A stretch of DNA of 64,000 bases. It comes from Thermoguttaceae bacterium. Lineage in GTDB: Bacteria > Planctomycetota > Planctomycetia > Pirellulales > Thermoguttaceae. Where the stretch lies: contig JAFRFG010000027.1 in assembly GCA_017434455.1 (NCBI GenBank), positions 1 to 64,000 of the forward strand. Direction: 5' to 3'. The notes under the pieces were generated by a model that was given only the letters and a program-made list of their open reading frames with translations, was not told where the DNA came from and made no database searches. This document shows, piece after piece, positions 42,871 through 51,800 of the stretch (position 1 is its first letter; every line of letters begins with the position of its first letter). A program made the translations under genes and the position numbers.

Positions 42871-45432
42871 ATGAAGGGGAAAAAAACCGATTTTTTTGAC
42901 TGGCTCGTGATGGGTTGGGTTCAATCCCAAGACGAGGTCCATCCCAAGGATGAGCCGGATCTGCCGATTGACCGCGCCGCGGACGGCACCATCCGCGATC
43001 GGCTCGGTTTCTTCGCCGAGCGGGCCAGGCGCCTTTTTCGCGGTTATTCGGGTCTGTCCTGCGAGCGTTTTCGCTCGGTCGCCCACCTGTTCGCCCTCCT
43101 TCCGGTGCTGGTGGTCTGCTTCCTCGGTGTCTTTGTCTTTCCCGTCGTCAACACGAACTCTATTTTGGGTGATCGGTCGGTCAATCTGATCGGTCCCTTC
43201 GGATGGTTCTTCGGTCTTCAGCTCCTCTTTATGACGCTGTCATTGATCTCGCTGGGGCTGACACTTTTGTTCCTTGGGTATTCCTTCGTGAGGAATCGTT
43301 TTCGGCGCGCTGCGGCGCACGAGCAGCCGTCACTGGCCGCCGAGCGGCTGGGGTTTCTCACCGGGTGGATTGGCGCGGTGGTCATTCGTCTGTGGGGACG
43401 CGTGATGCTCTATCTCGGGAAGCGCTCCGCGGCGCGCATCTCCCCAAACGATGAGGAATCCTCGCTGAAAAAGAGCATGGTTCTGTTCTTTCACCGGGTT
43501 TTCTCCCATCAGGACGTACTCTTCTATTACGCGGGTTTTCTTTCCCACCTGTTTTGGTTCATCTGCTCCCTAGTCATTTTGCTCCTGCTTTTCAACCGAA
43601 TGCTGGGGAATCGCTATGATTACTGCTGGAATACCTCTCTGAGTGATACCACCCAAGCGGAGAAGGTCATTCAATTCTTTGGCAGGCCGGTCGAGCGGTT
43701 CACCACCATTCCCAACAAGGAACATATCCGCTGGCTGTTTGACAACTCCGATCGTCTTGACGGCCAATGTACATTTCCGGACCAGGCCGCCGAGCCCGGC
43801 CGGACTACAGTCGTCGACGCGTCCAAGATGCGCAAAGATTGGTCTTGGTTCCTGCTGGCGATCACCGCCTGTTGGACCACCCTTCCCCGGCTGGTTTTCG
43901 CGCTGATCTATTGGTTCCTTTGCCGCTGCGCCGTGCGGCGATTTCGCCCGCGGCTCGACACACCCTACTACACCGGTCTTCTGGCACGCTATGAATACCG
44001 TCCCGGCCGTCAGGAAAGCGGCAAGATCGACGACGATCATCTTGGTCCCTTACAGCCGCTTTCCCCGCCGTCATCCCATGTTGATCAAAATATTTCGCCG
44101 GTCCCGGAACGATCCGATCGGCCGCGGACGGTGATTCTGTGCGGCTACGACCTGGAACTTTCCGAAAAATGGGTCGATTCTCTTTTGGGACAGCTGCCCA
44201 ATCTTATTTTTCTGGGCGATCTGGCGCGGCGTGACCTTTCATCGCGCCGCGCGAAGGAACGTCTCAAGACCGAGGCCCCGGCGGCGGAGTCTTTGATTTT
44301 GTTCCTCGATCTGGGGTATCCCCCGGCTCGGCAGTCGCACATTGTCCTGCGCGATGAGATCTTCTCCTGTGCCGTCGGGGCACGGTCGTTTGTCGTTCTT
44401 TCTTGCGCCGAGCGTCTGCGAAGAAAATTCGCCGACAATACCCAGGCGGTGACCGACCGCTTAAATGACTGGCGGGGGGTGATTGGCCAAATCGCCGAGG
44501 ATCTGCGCCTGACGATCGAGGTGATCGATTTTTACGACCACGAGCTCGACTTGCCCGGGCCCCGAGAGAAATTCCTTCAGCGGCTCGGATTCGATGGGGG
44601 CGGCACCGGGGAGCCGGCCAAGAAAAAATTCCCGGACGCCTGCCGTATCATTCACGACCAGACAGCCGGTGTCGTTTCCGAAATGGGGGGAACCGAGCCG
44701 ATTTCCCGGGAGACGATCACCGCTGCCCTGACGGAAGGATATCGCCGAATCACCGAACTGTATCGCGAGGAGAAAGATTCCTTTTTCCGCTCGATCCCCT
44801 CGATTCCGACCGAGCAGTGGAAAGAAAGTGTCCGTGAGCATCTCTCGAAACTGCCCGGTGCCGCCGCGCTGAGCGACAAGATAAAAGATAATATTTTATC
44901 CGATACCGTCAAAAAACCGGCGGAAGTTCTCGCTCATATCCGGAAGATCGCCTCCGGGTTAAGTCCCAAGTGCGCGCTGATCTGTGGATCGGCCGCGGCC
45001 GCCCTTCCCGTTCTTTCCCTTCCCCTTCTTGGGGGGGCGCTCGGGACGGCTTCGGCGGTCGCTTTGGGGTACCTTCCCGCGGCAATGCTCGGCAGCGGAA
45101 CCGTGGGAGCCGCCGCCGGGGCGGTTCTTCCCCGGGGGTTGATCTCGCTTAAAAAGAAACTCCTTCCCTTCCTCAAACGTGATCCTCAGGAAAGCGCCGA
45201 ACCCCTGCCGGAAGAGTCCCTGTTTGAATCTTCCGAAGCGATCGAGACGGTTGCCGTCTCGCTGACCACTTGGGCGCTGCTGCTGGAACTGCAGAATCTC
45301 CCCGTCGATCGCCGTATGGAGGTTCTGTGCCGGCTGACCCTTCCTTTGGAGGAAAATCGTCTGGATACCCTCCAGGCCGTTGACGAGGTCCTGGAAAAAA
45401 TCGCGGCGGGCGTTGATCTGTCAGAGTTTTAG
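42871..45432 (+). CDS. DUF2868-like multi-pass membrane protein
   Basis: An 853-residue protein with helices near 71-93, 110-138, 220-242 and 325-352, a large cytoplasmic region (about 360-690) and a hydrophobic Gly/Ala-rich segment (about 705-755, GALGTASAVALGYLPAAMLG). RSVAHLFALLPVLVVCFLGV and the arrangement before a DUF3482 GTPase match DUF2868 proteins, whose role is unknown. The central region has FLDLGYPPARQSH and LSCAERLRRKFADNTQ, which I cannot assign. It is followed by its GTPase partner after 124 bases containing four phased repeats. Family assignment rests on the topology and partner and is moderately sure. Confidence 0.75.
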   Translation: MKGKKTDFFDWLVMGWVQSQDEVHPKDEPDLPIDRAADGTIRDRLGFFAERARRLFRGYSGLSCERFRSVAHLFALLPVLVVCFLGVFVFPVVNTNSILGDRSVNLIGPFGWFFGLQLLFMTLSLISLGLTLLFLGYSFVRNRFRRAAAHEQPSLAAERLGFLTGWIGAVVIRLWGRVMLYLGKRSAARISPNDEESSLKKSMVLFFHRVFSHQDVLFYYAGFLSHLFWFICSLVILLLLFNRMLGNRYDYCWNTSLSDTTQAEKVIQFFGRPVERFTTIPNKEHIRWLFDNSDRLDGQCTFPDQAAEPGRTTVVDASKMRKDWSWFLLAITACWTTLPRLVFALIYWFLCRCAVRRFRPRLDTPYYTGLLARYEYRPGRQESGKIDDDHLGPLQPLSPPSSHVDQNISPVPERSDRPRTVILCGYDLELSEKWVDSLLGQLPNLIFLGDLARRDLSSRRAKERLKTEAPAAESLILFLDLGYPPARQSHIVLRDEIFSCAVGARSFVVLSCAERLRRKFADNTQAVTDRLNDWRGVIGQIAEDLRLTIEVIDFYDHELDLPGPREKFLQRLGFDGGGTGEPAKKKFPDACRIIHDQTAGVVSEMGGTEPISRETITAALTEGYRRITELYREEKDSFFRSIPSIPTEQWKESVREHLSKLPGAAALSDKIKDNILSDTVKKPAEVLAHIRKIASGLSPKCALICGSAAAALPVLSLPLLGGALGTASAVALGYLPAAMLGSGTVGAAAGAVLPRGLISLKKKLLPFLKRDPQESAEPLPEESLFESSEAIETVAVSLTTWALLLELQNLPVDRRMEVLCRLTLPLEENRLDTLQAVDEVLEKIAAGVDLSEF

Positions 45433-45435
45433 GAG

Positions 45436-45519
45436 CGATATTCGAGTATTGGGGGCGATTCTTAGGGTATTAGGGAATGATATTGGAGTATTGGAGGACA
45501 ATGTTATAGTATTGGGGAG
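45436..45519 (+). repeat. Four degenerate 21-bp tandem repeats
   Basis: The core GTATT recurs at 45446, 45467, 45488 and 45509, exactly 21 bases apart (two helical turns), within units at 45436, 45457, 45478 and 45499. A consensus is roughly CGATATTGGAGTATTGGGGA. Units 1 and 3 match at 17 of 21 positions. TTGGAG (45483-45488) and TATAGT (45505-45510), 16 bases apart, form a possible promoter inside units 3 and 4. Confidence 0.8.
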
Positions 45520-45556
45520 TGTTTGACAGGTTCCCAGGCGGCGAAAACGAACAAGT

Positions 45557-47053
45557 ATGTCCTACAAAAACAAGACCCTCAACCCACCGGCCGACAACAA
45601 AGAGCCCCTTTCCGAAGAGGAACTGTCGCGTTTGGAGCCGGTTATCATTTCGGTGGTCGGGCCGACCAACGAAGGGAAGACCTCCGTCTTGAGAACACTC
45701 ACCGGCGATCCTCAGTTTGGTGAGATCAATTCCCTTACCGGGACGACCGGACACGCCGAGTACAAAAAGATCTTTTATCACGATAAAGCCGAGGTTCTGC
45801 GTCTGATCGATACCCCCGGTTTTCAAATGTCCAGCGCCATCGTCGATCAGCTTCAAGAGCGGGAGGGAGCCACCGGCATCGAGGCGATTCTGGAGGCCAT
45901 CCCGGAATCGGACGAAAATTACCGCCACGATCTGCGCGCGTGGAAAGAGGTCCGCCAGTCGCAGATAGTCATTTATATCGCCAACCTCTGTGAGTCCCCT
46001 GCCCAATCGCTTCTGCGCGACACGCTGACGCTTTTAGAGCAGGTCGAACGGCCGGTGATTGTTGTCTTTAACAATATTCCGACCCAGATCGACGGTGCCC
46101 CTCCCCTTCATGACGGTTTCGAGGCCGAGTGGACCAAGGTTCTTCGGCGTTCCCGCTTCTACTCGTTCCAAAAATTTGACGCCCATCGTCGTGACTTTCG
46201 CGATGAGTACGAGCTCTTTGAGCGGATCGTGGCCTTGGTTCGCGATCCCTTGGCCAAACGGGCGGTCCGCGCCGAATTGATGGGGCGCCTGCGGTTGGAG
46301 GAGCTTCGGATCGAACGCTCCCGCGAAACGATCGCGGAATTTCTCTACGACATGGCACTCACCCGGACGATCGGACGAAACGTTCCCCGCGACCAGGTCA
46401 AGGCGCGGCGCGAAACGCTTGCCGAGGAGTTAAGCTCTCAGGTCGCGCGCCGCTGTCAGCAGGTCCAAAAGGATCTCTTTGACATTTGGCGGTTCACTCC
46501 CGATATTCTTGACCGCAAGTTCCGCCCGTTGGAGCAGGAATTCGACGAGCGCGATCACCATTTCGGACGGCGGCTGAAAAAGCATCTCACCCGGGGGGTC
46601 GCCATCGGGGCCGGTGTGGGACTGCTGATCGACGTGGCCGCGGGACTCACCACGGCGGGGCTGGGGTCGGTTTTGGGCGGTATTTTAGGCGGTTTTCTGG
46701 GCGGTGCGGGGTTTAATTATAAATTTGATACAAAGCAGAAAAAACTAATGGTGAAACTCGGCAGGGACGCCTTCCCCTTCCTCCTGTCGCAATGTGTGGA
46801 GCTGGTCAAAAAGCTTCAGGTCCGGGGGCAGGCCGTGGATGTGAATATCCAGCTGAAGCTTGCCGAGGATCCTCAAAAAGTCCGCGCGCCGGAGATTTAC
46901 CGCCTCTTGGGTAAAATCAGCAAAGACGCCGATTTAGCCGAGATCTTTCACCTCCCCGGATCGATGTCGGCCGATCTGCCCGATCGCCAGAACAGGATAG
47001 ACGATCTGTGCGAGGCGCTGGAGAGCGTTTTGCCGCCGCCGAATCTCGGCTAG
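45557..47053 (+). CDS. DUF3482-like P-loop GTPase with glycine-zipper membrane segment
   Basis: The 498-residue protein has an N-terminal Era-like GTPase domain: Walker A GPTNEGKT (35-42), TGTTGHAEY for switch I, DTPG (85-88), but FNNIP (171-175) where the guanine-specifying NKxD should be. A long helical region follows (about 210-350), then a Gly-rich hydrophobic stretch (GVAIGAGVGLLIDVAAGLTT, GSVLGGILGGFLGGAGF) that can insert in or remodel membrane, and a C-terminal domain. This is the layout of DUF3482 GTPases, normally encoded next to DUF2868 proteins as here. The ribosome-binding site is weak. A terminator follows. Confidence 0.82.
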   Translation: MSYKNKTLNPPADNKEPLSEEELSRLEPVIISVVGPTNEGKTSVLRTLTGDPQFGEINSLTGTTGHAEYKKIFYHDKAEVLRLIDTPGFQMSSAIVDQLQEREGATGIEAILEAIPESDENYRHDLRAWKEVRQSQIVIYIANLCESPAQSLLRDTLTLLEQVERPVIVVFNNIPTQIDGAPPLHDGFEAEWTKVLRRSRFYSFQKFDAHRRDFRDEYELFERIVALVRDPLAKRAVRAELMGRLRLEELRIERSRETIAEFLYDMALTRTIGRNVPRDQVKARRETLAEELSSQVARRCQQVQKDLFDIWRFTPDILDRKFRPLEQEFDERDHHFGRRLKKHLTRGVAIGAGVGLLIDVAAGLTTAGLGSVLGGILGGFLGGAGFNYKFDTKQKKLMVKLGRDAFPFLLSQCVELVKKLQVRGQAVDVNIQLKLAEDPQKVRAPEIYRLLGKISKDADLAEIFHLPGSMSADLPDRQNRIDDLCEALESVLPPPNLG

Positions 47054-47082
47054 AGAAACATAAAATACCCAAACGAAAAGAA

Positions 47083-47110
47083 AAAAGCCGCTTGAAATCA
47101 AGCGGCTTTT
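47083..47110. terminator. Bidirectional intrinsic terminator
   Basis: AAAAGCCGCTTGA (47083-47095) pairs perfectly with TCAAGCGGCTTTT (47098-47110). It serves the GTPase gene and the convergent oxidoreductase gene. Confidence 0.9.
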
Positions 47111-47114
47111 CTCT

Positions 47115-47168
47115 TGTGGTCCCCTGCCCCGCGCGGTAAGGATGTGGTCCCCTACCCCGCGGTAAGGA
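47115..47168. repeat. Tandem 28/26-bp direct repeat
   Basis: TGTGGTCCCCTGCCCCGCGC followed by GGTAAGGA (47115-47142) is repeated with one substitution and a 2-base deletion at 47143-47168. It sits between the terminator and the stop of the oxidoreductase gene. The core CCCCTGCCCCGCGCGG also occurs, inverted, near position 52-70, and its first 12 bases occur inverted at 31373-31384. Confidence 0.75.
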
Positions 47169-47183
47169 AATTCTCGGCGCCTC

Positions 47184-48545
47184 TTAGGCGTTCCACTTCC
47201 ACTGACCCGGCATCGGGACAGAGTTCTCGTAGATCATCTCGCCTTCGGCCGGCTGGACCGGGGGCTCGGTGTCGGGGAGGACCGGCGGGACCTGATCCCA
47301 GCTGGTGACGCTCTCCAGCGGGAATTCGGCGCGGCCGTTGTTGACGGCGTCGTCCCAGGTGATCTCCTGGCCGGAGCAGGCGGCCATACGGCCGAGGACG
47401 CTGGTCATCGAGGAGTTGGCGGCGAACCAACCGTCGTTGTGCTTGACGCCTTCGCGGATCCACTTCGCCTGGCAGTGGTGCTCATACTGGTAGGGGCCCG
47501 GAACCTGGTTCTTCGGGTCGTTGTTGTCGATGCGCCACAGCTCTTTCCCCTGACGATCAACGAGGAAGCCGGGGCCGCCCTCTCCCTTGGTTCCGTAGAC
47601 GTGCTCGGAAACGTTGCTCCAGGTGTTGGCCATATGCTTGCACTGGCTGAACATCTGCGACCCATCGGCGAAGGTGAACTCGCAGATGTAGTGGTCATAG
47701 CGGTAGCCGGAGTCTTTGAAGAACGGGAAGCGGCGGGTCTGGCGGCCGCCCATGGCGTTGCACTTGACCGGGTGTCCGAGCGGTCCCATGAAGTCGCCCT
47801 TGCTGTGGATCCAGTTAGCGACGTCGATGTTGTGGCAATGCTGCTCGACGATACCGTCACCGCACAGCCAGTTGAAGTGATACCAGTTGCGCAGCTGATA
47901 CATCATCTCGGTATCGCCGGCCATACGACGGCGTTCCCAGATACCGTCGCCGTTCCAGTAGACACGGGTGTACATCACGTCGCCGATCACGCCGTCGGCG
48001 ATCTTCTCGATCAGCTGCTGATACTGCGGCTCATAGTGACGCTGATAACCGACGACCACGACCAGTCCCTTTTCGTCGGCGATCTTGTTCGACTCGACGA
48101 AGGAACGATAGCTCGGAGCGTCGACGGCGCACGGTTTTTCCATGAAGACGTGCTTCCCCTGCTCCACCGCGTAGCGGTAGTGAACCGGGCGGAACGCCGG
48201 GGTCGTGACGATCAGGGCCTGATCGCAAAGGTCGATCACCTTCTTGTAGGCGTCGAAGCCCCAGAAGACTTCGTCGTCGCTGAAGGCCATATTTTCGGCG
48301 TAGTCACTGGCACGGAACGCTTCGGCGGCACTCTTGGCGTTTTCTTCAAACGCGTCACAGATCGCCACAACCTTGACGTTGTCCTTGGCCGAAAGACGGT
48401 CCAGGAGGGCGCCGCGGGCACGACCGCCGCAGCCGACCAAACCAATCTTCATCACGTCATCACCGGCGGCCTGGGCGCCGCGGGTCACCGAAAGACCGGC
48501 CAACGAGGCCAGGCCAGATGTCTTGAGGAAATCACGTCTCTTCAT
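47184..48545 (-). CDS. Secreted Gfo/Idh/MocA-family oxidoreductase
   Basis: The 453-residue protein starts at ATG 48545 with a Tat-type signal (MKRRDFLKTSGLASLAGL). The NAD(P)-binding loop is KIGLVGCGGRARGALLD, and HVFMEKPCAVDAPSYRSFVE holds the EKP motif with the catalytic Lys. The C-terminal domain has NWYHFNWLCGDGIVEQHCHN, with metal- or substrate-binding His. Planctomycetes export many such proteins with tightly bound cofactor; they act on sugars or sugar acids in the periplasm. GGAG lies upstream of the start. Confidence 0.9.
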   Translation of the reverse strand: MKRRDFLKTSGLASLAGLSVTRGAQAAGDDVMKIGLVGCGGRARGALLDRLSAKDNVKVVAICDAFEENAKSAAEAFRASDYAENMAFSDDEVFWGFDAYKKVIDLCDQALIVTTPAFRPVHYRYAVEQGKHVFMEKPCAVDAPSYRSFVESNKIADEKGLVVVVGYQRHYEPQYQQLIEKIADGVIGDVMYTRVYWNGDGIWERRRMAGDTEMMYQLRNWYHFNWLCGDGIVEQHCHNIDVANWIHSKGDFMGPLGHPVKCNAMGGRQTRRFPFFKDSGYRYDHYICEFTFADGSQMFSQCKHMANTWSNVSEHVYGTKGEGGPGFLVDRQGKELWRIDNNDPKNQVPGPYQYEHHCQAKWIREGVKHNDGWFAANSSMTSVLGRMAACSGQEITWDDAVNNGRAEFPLESVTSWDQVPPVLPDTEPPVQPAEGEMIYENSVPMPGQWKWNA

Positions 48546-48770
48546 TGAAAACTCCACTGTGTAACTAAAGTCTTGAAAAACGGCCCAAGGTTACGCGGCG
48601 TTACTCACCGACAGGGGAAAGCTGTGAGGGCGCCTTTAAGCCGTGAAATGAACCTTACTAGGCCTGTTTTATCATAAAGCGATTTCAAAATCAAGGACTT
48701 TCCAAGAAATTCCGCGATTCGGCGCGGAACTGGGGGGAATGAAAAACGCCTTCCAACAATTCACCGAGAT

Positions 48771-48813
48771 GAAATCCCCCTAATACGGTTTCCAAACGAC
48801 CGATAAAGGGGGC
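48771..48813 (-). terminator. Possible terminator after the GH10-like gene
   Basis: A 6-7-bp stem (TCCCCCT 48775-48781 with AGGGGG 48807-48812) is followed on the reverse strand by only a short T stretch, so it is weak. The gap to 48841 has no gene that I can support. Confidence 0.4.
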
Positions 48814-48841
48814 TTCATCGTGGAGCGAATCGTTATGGGGT

Positions 48842-49942
48842 TCACGGGTTGTTTTTCCGCCGGATTTCGTCGAATGTCTCGAAATGGACCGATTCGAAAT
48901 GATCGTAGTGGAAAACGACATAACCTTCCCCGTCGGCCTGCAGCGCGGCGGCGACCAATCCTTCGAGCGTCTCTTTCGAGAGCCGTTCCGGGTAAATGCC
49001 GCTCCACGAGATCGCGAAGCCGGGAACCATCACGCAGTCGCCGAGACGCTGCTTGGTCTTCACCGCTGCCTGCTTGAACGCCTCGACATCTTTCGTGTAA
49101 ATTTGAGGAACATAGAAATCGATATAGCCGCGCATCGACCAACTGGTCCAGTCACGGCCGAGTTTCCAGTCGGAGTTGCTGCCCGCGCAGCCGTTGGTCG
49201 ATAAGAGCAGATTCGGATTTTCCGCTTTCATAATCGCCCGCAGCCGGATCATGAAATCGGTCGACATCGCCGCGTTGAAATTGCGCATCTGTTCCAGAAC
49301 CGCTGTTTTGTCCTCGCCGATCTCGATGCCGGTAAGCGTCTCGAACATCGCCCGGCAGTTGTCGCAGTAGCAGTATTCGCCCCAGTTGTAACCGGGTTCC
49401 TCAATGTGAATTCCGGCCAGATCGGGATAGCGCCGGATGACTTTGGTCAACAAATCAAGTTCGAACTGGCGGATCTCCGAACGGTTCAGACAGATGCCGT
49501 CGCAGTCGATTTTTCCCTCGATGTCGACAGCGCACCATTCCGGGTGGCGGCGCATCTCGATCGAGCGATCCGCCGATTTATAGATCCACGGCGAATACCA
49601 CAGATGCACGGCCACCCCGCGCTGTTTCCCCTTTTCGATCATCTTGCCGAACGGGTCGTAATGCGCCGCCGAGGCCTCTTTCAGCTCATCGCCCCCTTCG
49701 GTGACGGCCCAGAGGTAATTGCTCGTCCCCCACAGAAACAGCGCGTTGAACCCGCCGGAAACGACGCGGTCGAGCATTTCATCGATTTTCGCCACTCCCG
49801 CCGCCTCGTCCGTCTCGGACGGCGGGGCGCACCAAAGCGCTCGCAGCTGCCCGCCGGGAAACATCTGCTTTTCCTCATCGGCCCGCGCCGAAAGAAGCGT
49901 CACAGCCGTCAAACACAAAAATACCGCGCAAAGCTTTCTCAC
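48842..49942 (-). CDS. Secreted GH10-like (glycosyl hydrolase-like) protein
   Basis: The 366-residue protein has a signal peptide (MRKLCAVFLCLTAVTLLSAR) and a TIM-barrel of the GHL10/DUF4434-like group: ALWCAPPSETDEAAGVAKID, GGFNALFLWGTSNYLWAV, VHLWYSPWIYKSADRS and LAGIHIEEPGYNWGEYCYCD, whose Glu pair is a candidate active site. YVPQIYTKDVEAFKQAAV is also typical. It is probably a periplasmic or outer-surface glycosidase of unknown specificity. The start is GTG 49942 with AAAGGAG five bases upstream. It lies 48 bases downstream of the FAD oxidoreductase on the same strand and is likely co-transcribed. Confidence 0.82.
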   Translation of the reverse strand: MRKLCAVFLCLTAVTLLSARADEEKQMFPGGQLRALWCAPPSETDEAAGVAKIDEMLDRVVSGGFNALFLWGTSNYLWAVTEGGDELKEASAAHYDPFGKMIEKGKQRGVAVHLWYSPWIYKSADRSIEMRRHPEWCAVDIEGKIDCDGICLNRSEIRQFELDLLTKVIRRYPDLAGIHIEEPGYNWGEYCYCDNCRAMFETLTGIEIGEDKTAVLEQMRNFNAAMSTDFMIRLRAIMKAENPNLLLSTNGCAGSNSDWKLGRDWTSWSMRGYIDFYVPQIYTKDVEAFKQAAVKTKQRLGDCVMVPGFAISWSGIYPERLSKETLEGLVAAALQADGEGYVVFHYDHFESVHFETFDEIRRKNNP

Positions 49943-49990
49943 GATTTCTCCTTTGGTTGTTCGGGCAGGGTTACTCTTCTTTCGTCGTTG

Positions 49991-51646
49991 TTATTTATCC
50001 CAGACCAGACGCTGACCGTCGCTTTCCAGGCGGGCGCGAAGGGTCTCGTACGGCAGATCCTGCGGGGCACAGCCGGCCTCGATCGACAAAACCGCGGCGG
50101 TCGCGGCCGATTGCCCCAAGATCATAAAGACCGGTTCCATTCGGATCGAGCCGTAGGCGATATGCGTCGTACTGACGGTCACCGGGTCGAGAAGGTTCGC
50201 GCACTCGGCCTTCTTCGGGAGGATGGCGCCGTAGTCGATCGGATACGGCTGGGACAGTCCCACCTCGACATCTCCCTCGTTGCGGACGGTCGCCCGGCCG
50301 TCTTCGGTGCGGGCGACATAGCGCTGGGTGTTGTGCGAGTCCATCTGGTACGACCCCATCCCGATCGGACGCGGGGTTTCGGTCTTTCGCTGAAGATGGT
50401 TCTGCGTGACGACAAAATCGCCCACCATGCGGCGTGACTCGCGAATGTACATCTGCCACGACCAGCCGCCGTTCTCTTGGAACTCATCGCGGGCGCGTCC
50501 CCATTTCTGGAATACCTGACGGATTTCCTCGGGAACACGCTCGTGGTTGGCCAAGGTCCAGAACAGCCCCTGATGCCACCGGAGATGTTCCTGGTAAATT
50601 TCGGCGCGGCGCTGGTAGCTCGCGTCGGGGTAGTCGTAGTTTTGGCCGATAAAGTCGGTCGAGACCGCGAAGTTGTTGTTCGAGTCGGTCTTGCGGTTCG
50701 GCATTCTGGAGAAGGTCGTGAATTCCGTCTGTCCCGCCTCGATCGAACGGAACAGAAGCTCATACTGCAGCTCGTCGTATCCTTGGGGTTTTTCCCAGTC
50801 GAGCCGGTTCTCCGGCAGATCGGTCATACAGACCCGCAAGTTATAGGCCTGAACGAGCTCGTCGGCCGATCCGTCGGGGCCGTTGATCTCGGGATGCACG
50901 CCGGGCAGCAGGCCGCTTTCGGGGTTCCCCCGTTCGACGTATGGGTCAACGAACCCGGCGAACTGGTGGTAGCGCGACATCCCTACCTGGACGCCGTTGA
51001 GCGTCTCGCCGTAGGCGTCGTTCGACTCGCGGCCGACGGTGTAGGTGACCCCGGCCGCCGCCATGAGGTCCCCCTCGTAGGTCGCGTCGATGAACATCCG
51101 GCCACGGAAGGTTTTTCCGGAAAGCGTGGTGATCGACTCAATCAGATTCCCTTGTTTTTCGACCCCGTTTTCGCGATCGAGCCGCTCTTCGCGGAGCACT
51201 TCGATCTGGTGCTCCTGGACGATCGACTCAAAGACCCCCTCGGCGGCGCTTGGCTCAAAGACCCACATCGTCTGGGTTGTGTTATTGATTCCGCGTCCCC
51301 CCTGCCCTTCCATTGCCTCGGGCTTCGGCTCAAACGTCCAGGCGTCATCGGCCTGATAGTGCTGCCAGAGGCGGTGATAAAACCCCTTGGCCAGTCCCCC
51401 GATGGCGTCTTGCTTTCCCGAGTCGGTCGCGCCGAGCCCGCCGCTTGACAGACCCCCGAGGTGTTTATCGGGGGAGACGACGATGACGCTTTTGCCCATC
51501 AGCGCGGTCTGCTGCGCGGCGATGACCGCCGCGCTGGTCCCGCCGTAGACGACGACGTCATAAACCTTCTCTTCCGCCGTGAGCCCACGGGCCAGCGACA
51601 CGATAAGAAACGACACAACAGTCAGGGGAATCAAAAAATGTCTCAT
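49991..51646 (-). CDS. Secreted FAD-dependent oxidoreductase (FAD_oxidored family)
   Basis: This 551-residue protein has a signal peptide (MRHFLIPLTVVSFLIVSLAR), the dinucleotide-binding loop VYDVVVYGGTSAAVIAAQQT, and HLGGLSSGGLGATDSGKQDA, FRGRMFIDATYEGDLMAAAG and CTD-like C-terminal INPVTVSTTHIAYG-type motifs of PF12831 proteins. GGTSAA replaces the usual GxGxxG but is common in this family. Such proteins are frequent near glycan-degradation genes in Planctomycetes and Bacteroidetes; substrates are unknown. It appears to be the first gene of a unit with the GH10-like protein. Confidence 0.85.
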   Translation of the reverse strand: MRHFLIPLTVVSFLIVSLARGLTAEEKVYDVVVYGGTSAAVIAAQQTALMGKSVIVVSPDKHLGGLSSGGLGATDSGKQDAIGGLAKGFYHRLWQHYQADDAWTFEPKPEAMEGQGGRGINNTTQTMWVFEPSAAEGVFESIVQEHQIEVLREERLDRENGVEKQGNLIESITTLSGKTFRGRMFIDATYEGDLMAAAGVTYTVGRESNDAYGETLNGVQVGMSRYHQFAGFVDPYVERGNPESGLLPGVHPEINGPDGSADELVQAYNLRVCMTDLPENRLDWEKPQGYDELQYELLFRSIEAGQTEFTTFSRMPNRKTDSNNNFAVSTDFIGQNYDYPDASYQRRAEIYQEHLRWHQGLFWTLANHERVPEEIRQVFQKWGRARDEFQENGGWSWQMYIRESRRMVGDFVVTQNHLQRKTETPRPIGMGSYQMDSHNTQRYVARTEDGRATVRNEGDVEVGLSQPYPIDYGAILPKKAECANLLDPVTVSTTHIAYGSIRMEPVFMILGQSAATAAVLSIEAGCAPQDLPYETLRARLESDGQRLVWDK

Positions 51647-51724
51647 CTCTCTTTTTTCCTTATGGGATTTACTCCGGCGAACAGAACCGTTGTCTACAGA
51701 ACAATCATAAACGAAAGGAGGGAG

Positions 51725-51780
51725 AAAAAAAACAGGGAAGAGAATCGATTCTTCTGCGTCGATCCTCTTCCCTGTCTTTT
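51725..51780. terminator. Strong bidirectional terminator after leuS
   Basis: ACAGGGAAGAGAATCGA (51732-51748) pairs with TCGATCCTCTTCCCTGT (51759-51775), 16 of 17 positions, with A and T tracts outside. On the reverse strand it lies just after the leuS stop. Confidence 0.9.
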
Positions 51781-51800
51781 CGTGGGGAATGACGAGGGGC

